This document shows, in pieces, positions 6,450-8,011 of a DNA stretch of 8,011 nt. A model generated the notes under the pieces. The model was not told the origin of the DNA and made no database searches. It saw only the letters and a program-made list of their open reading frames with translations. The stretch's first letter is position 1. The number at the start of each line of letters is the position of its first letter. The position numbers were made by a program, and so were the translations under genes. Source of the stretch: Nanohaloarchaea archaeon SW_4_43_9 (lineage in GTDB: Archaea; Nanohalarchaeota; Nanosalinia; Nanosalinales; Nanosalinaceae); assembly GCA_003009815.1 (NCBI GenBank), contig PXPD01000042.1:1-8011 (forward strand), given 5' to 3'.

Positions 6450-7088
6450 ATGAACCGTATCAAGACCCGGATAAAAAATATGGATAGACTACTGGGAGGG
6501 GGAATACCGGAAAAAGAAACAGTGCTTGTGAAGGGGGAGCCAGGAGCAGGGAAGACCAATCTCGGGTTAGAGTTCCTGTACAGAGGTGCAAAAAAGGGCC
6601 AGAAGGGACTGTTTGTCTCATTCCAAGACACCGAAGACGATATACTCCGAGCTAATACCTTTGACTGGAAATTTGATCAACATGTGGAGCAGGGAAATAT
6701 CAATATAAGAAAAATGGATCCCTACAGATACGAACAGGTTCCTGACATGGTAAGAGGAATGATCAAGGAGAACAACGCATCCCGTGTAGTAGTAGATCCA
6801 ATCACGGATCTCGATCTCTACATAGACTCAAGAAAGGACATAAGAAAAAACCTGTTATCTATAAAGAGAGAGGCTAGGAACCTAGGAGCCACATCCCTGC
6901 TTCTGGCAGAAAGCAAAGAGGCTACAGAGATTGAAGACGAAGTAGCAGACGGCATAGTTAATATGGAAGTAGTGAGGGAAAACGGAAAAGTGAAGAGAGA
7001 AATTTACATAAAAAAGCTGAGAGGTTCAGATTATAACCACAGCGTCCATAACTACGTCTTCGATAGTGACGGCCTGAAGGTCCAATGA
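6450..7088 (+). CDS. Single-domain KaiC-like RecA-fold ATP-binding protein (possible ArlH analogue)
   Basis: This 212-residue protein is one KaiC/RAD55-type domain. The N-terminus has MDRLLGGGIPE, typical of the family, followed by Walker A GEPGAGKT (29-36) and a Walker B strand ending at D116 (RVVVDPITDL). In most KaiC-like proteins two adjacent acidic residues after the second strand (often FEE) activate water; here the site reads SFQDTED, with Q59-D60, so ATP hydrolysis may be weak. It has only one domain, against two in cyanobacterial KaiC, and no membrane segment. It lies 3 bases after the secretion ATPase gene, and its last codons overlap the start of the platform gene (ATGA at 7085-7088), so all three are surely co-transcribed and probably work together. 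ArlH, a KaiC-like protein that binds the motor of archaella, is the closest known parallel. Function as a motor partner or switch is inferred; family membership is confident. Confidence 0.85.
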   Translation: MNRIKTRIKNMDRLLGGGIPEKETVLVKGEPGAGKTNLGLEFLYRGAKKGQKGLFVSFQDTEDDILRANTFDWKFDQHVEQGNINIRKMDPYRYEQVPDMVRGMIKENNASRVVVDPITDLDLYIDSRKDIRKNLLSIKREARNLGATSLLLAESKEATEIEDEVADGIVNMEVVRENGKVKREIYIKKLRGSDYNHSVHNYVFDSDGLKVQ

Positions 7089-8008
7089 GCTCAAACCCAT
7101 TCAACTCCGGGATTCTAGAAAGAATAAAACAGGCATTCGAAACAGATAACCTTGACGCAGCCGCAAATGCAGTTTTTGGTCCCACAGTTGACAAGTATGG
7201 AGAAGAACTTGAAGACCTGAAAAATGATTTACAGAAGGCAGATATGGATATTCTTTACAGAACATATGTTTCTAAAATGTTTCTATACAGCTCCCTTGCA
7301 TTCATCCTAGGATTAATAGCAGGAATAAGTTTCATAATATACGGAAGTATATCGGCTCCTGAAGCAGTTAGATACCTTTTCGGCGTACCTCTCGCCTTCT
7401 CACTCGCCACATTTGGCTTCATGTATCTCTATCCATCTCAAAAAGCTAAGAGAAGAAAGAAAAATATTGATGAAAACCTGCCCTTCGCGCTAAACCATCT
7501 CGGGGCTATTGCAACCTCCGGAATACCTCCTAAATCAATGTTTGAACTTCTCAATACATTCGATGAGTACGAAGGAATCTCAGATGAAGCAGGAGAAATC
7601 TCCCGCAGGGTTAACGTCTTCGGAGAAGATCTTACAACCGCATTGAAACAGGTAGCGGAGAAATCCCCGAGCGAAGACTGGGCGGAAGTCCTATTCGGTA
7701 TAGTTTCAACTGTAGAAACAGGAGGAGACCTCAAATCATACTTACAGGAAAAATCAGACGAAGCACTGTTCGAATACAACCAACAGAGGCAGAGAGAGAT
7801 CCAGAAATTAAGTACGTACGCTTCCTTTTACACAGCAATCTTGATCGCCGCACCTGTTTTCCTTGTAGTTGTACTCGCAGTCATGAACCTTCTAGGGGGA
7901 ACCATTGGGGGATTTGCTATTCAGGACCTGATGTGGCTAGGGGTACATGTAATAATACCTGCTATAAACGCTCTATTCGTGGTGTTTCTAGCGCTAACGG
8001 TGGACTAA
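7085..8008 (+). CDS. Type II secretion F-domain membrane platform protein (TadC/GspF/ArlJ-like)
   Basis: This 307-residue protein has the layout of archaeal T2SSF platform proteins: a charged, partly helical N-terminus (1-60), two membrane helices (about 66-87 and 96-116), a basic KAKRRKK patch, a cytoplasmic F domain (about 130-245, with NLPFALNHLGAIATSGIPP and VETGGDLKSYL), and two C-terminal membrane helices (about 248-268 and 283-304). In the family this domain sits in the membrane, receives the ATPase hexamer and helps insert pilin subunits. It is about half the size of ArlJ, which has two such domains, so it may work as a dimer or with a second T2SSF protein just downstream. ATG 7085 overlaps the previous stop as ATGA, implying coupled translation. 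The stop TAA is at 8006-8008, three bases before the window ends, so the gene is complete but what follows is unseen. Confidence 0.88.
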   Translation: MSSNPFNSGILERIKQAFETDNLDAAANAVFGPTVDKYGEELEDLKNDLQKADMDILYRTYVSKMFLYSSLAFILGLIAGISFIIYGSISAPEAVRYLFGVPLAFSLATFGFMYLYPSQKAKRRKKNIDENLPFALNHLGAIATSGIPPKSMFELLNTFDEYEGISDEAGEISRRVNVFGEDLTTALKQVAEKSPSEDWAEVLFGIVSTVETGGDLKSYLQEKSDEALFEYNQQRQREIQKLSTYASFYTAILIAAPVFLVVVLAVMNLLGGTIGGFAIQDLMWLGVHVIIPAINALFVVFLALTVD

Positions 8009-8011
8009 AAT

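Noticed and set aside
6092..6631. Minus-strand 179-residue Ser/Phe-rich reading frame
   Set aside because: It is the complement of Glu/Lys-rich coding sequence (GAA/GAG reads as TTC/CTC), which commonly creates long false frames; both genes on the other strand are well supported.
6390..7110. NPF and DPF tripeptides in the ATPase tail and NPF at the start of the platform protein, like eukaryotic adaptor-binding motifs
   Set aside because: The motifs are only three residues long, the regions are rich in Asn, Asp and Pro, and no EH-type binding domain is seen.

Overview
The window looks like chromosomal DNA from a small-genome, salt-adapted archaeon, most plausibly a DPANN lineage such as Nanohaloarchaeota. 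Direct evidence: an archaeal-type Sec61-beta, an intron-bearing tRNA gene, TATA-like elements a short distance before genes or start codons, few Shine-Dalgarno sites, very Glu/Asp-rich proteins, moderate GC (my estimate is low to mid 40s percent) and heavy use of AGA for arginine. The phylum is an inference; only the archaeal domain is well supported.

Layout, all on the + strand. 40-201: Sec61-beta, a small subunit of the protein-export channel. 250-413: tRNA-Arg(UCU) split by an approximately 89-nt intron, with its own TATA-like element. 437-471: a strong unexplained hairpin. 520-1293: an arginase/agmatinase-family metallohydrolase. 1343-2770: a GH37 trehalase that looks bacterial in type. 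2804-4459: arginyl-tRNA synthetase. 4518-8008: a compact three-gene unit encoding a type IV filament/secretion ATPase, a single-domain KaiC-like ATP-binding protein and a T2SSF (TadC/GspF-type) membrane platform protein.

How the genes fit together. The first part has an arginine theme: the tRNA that reads AGA/AGG, the enzyme that charges it and a ureohydrolase acting on arginine or a relative, with a trehalose-splitting enzyme between them. The last three genes match the three parts of the archaellum motor (ArlI, ArlH, ArlJ) but in the order I-H-J, with a 3-nt gap and a 4-nt overlap, and with a platform about half the size of ArlJ. I read this as the motor of a surface filament or secretion machine with an ArlH/KaiC-like switch. 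No pilin gene is visible here. This cassette is the best candidate for something not well described; the tRNA gene with its intron, two unmatched stem positions and downstream hairpin is second.

No CRISPR array, insertion sequence, attachment site or origin is visible. The only stretch longer than 300 bases without a protein gene is 202-519; it holds the tRNA promoter, the tRNA, the hairpin and about 48 bases of leader.
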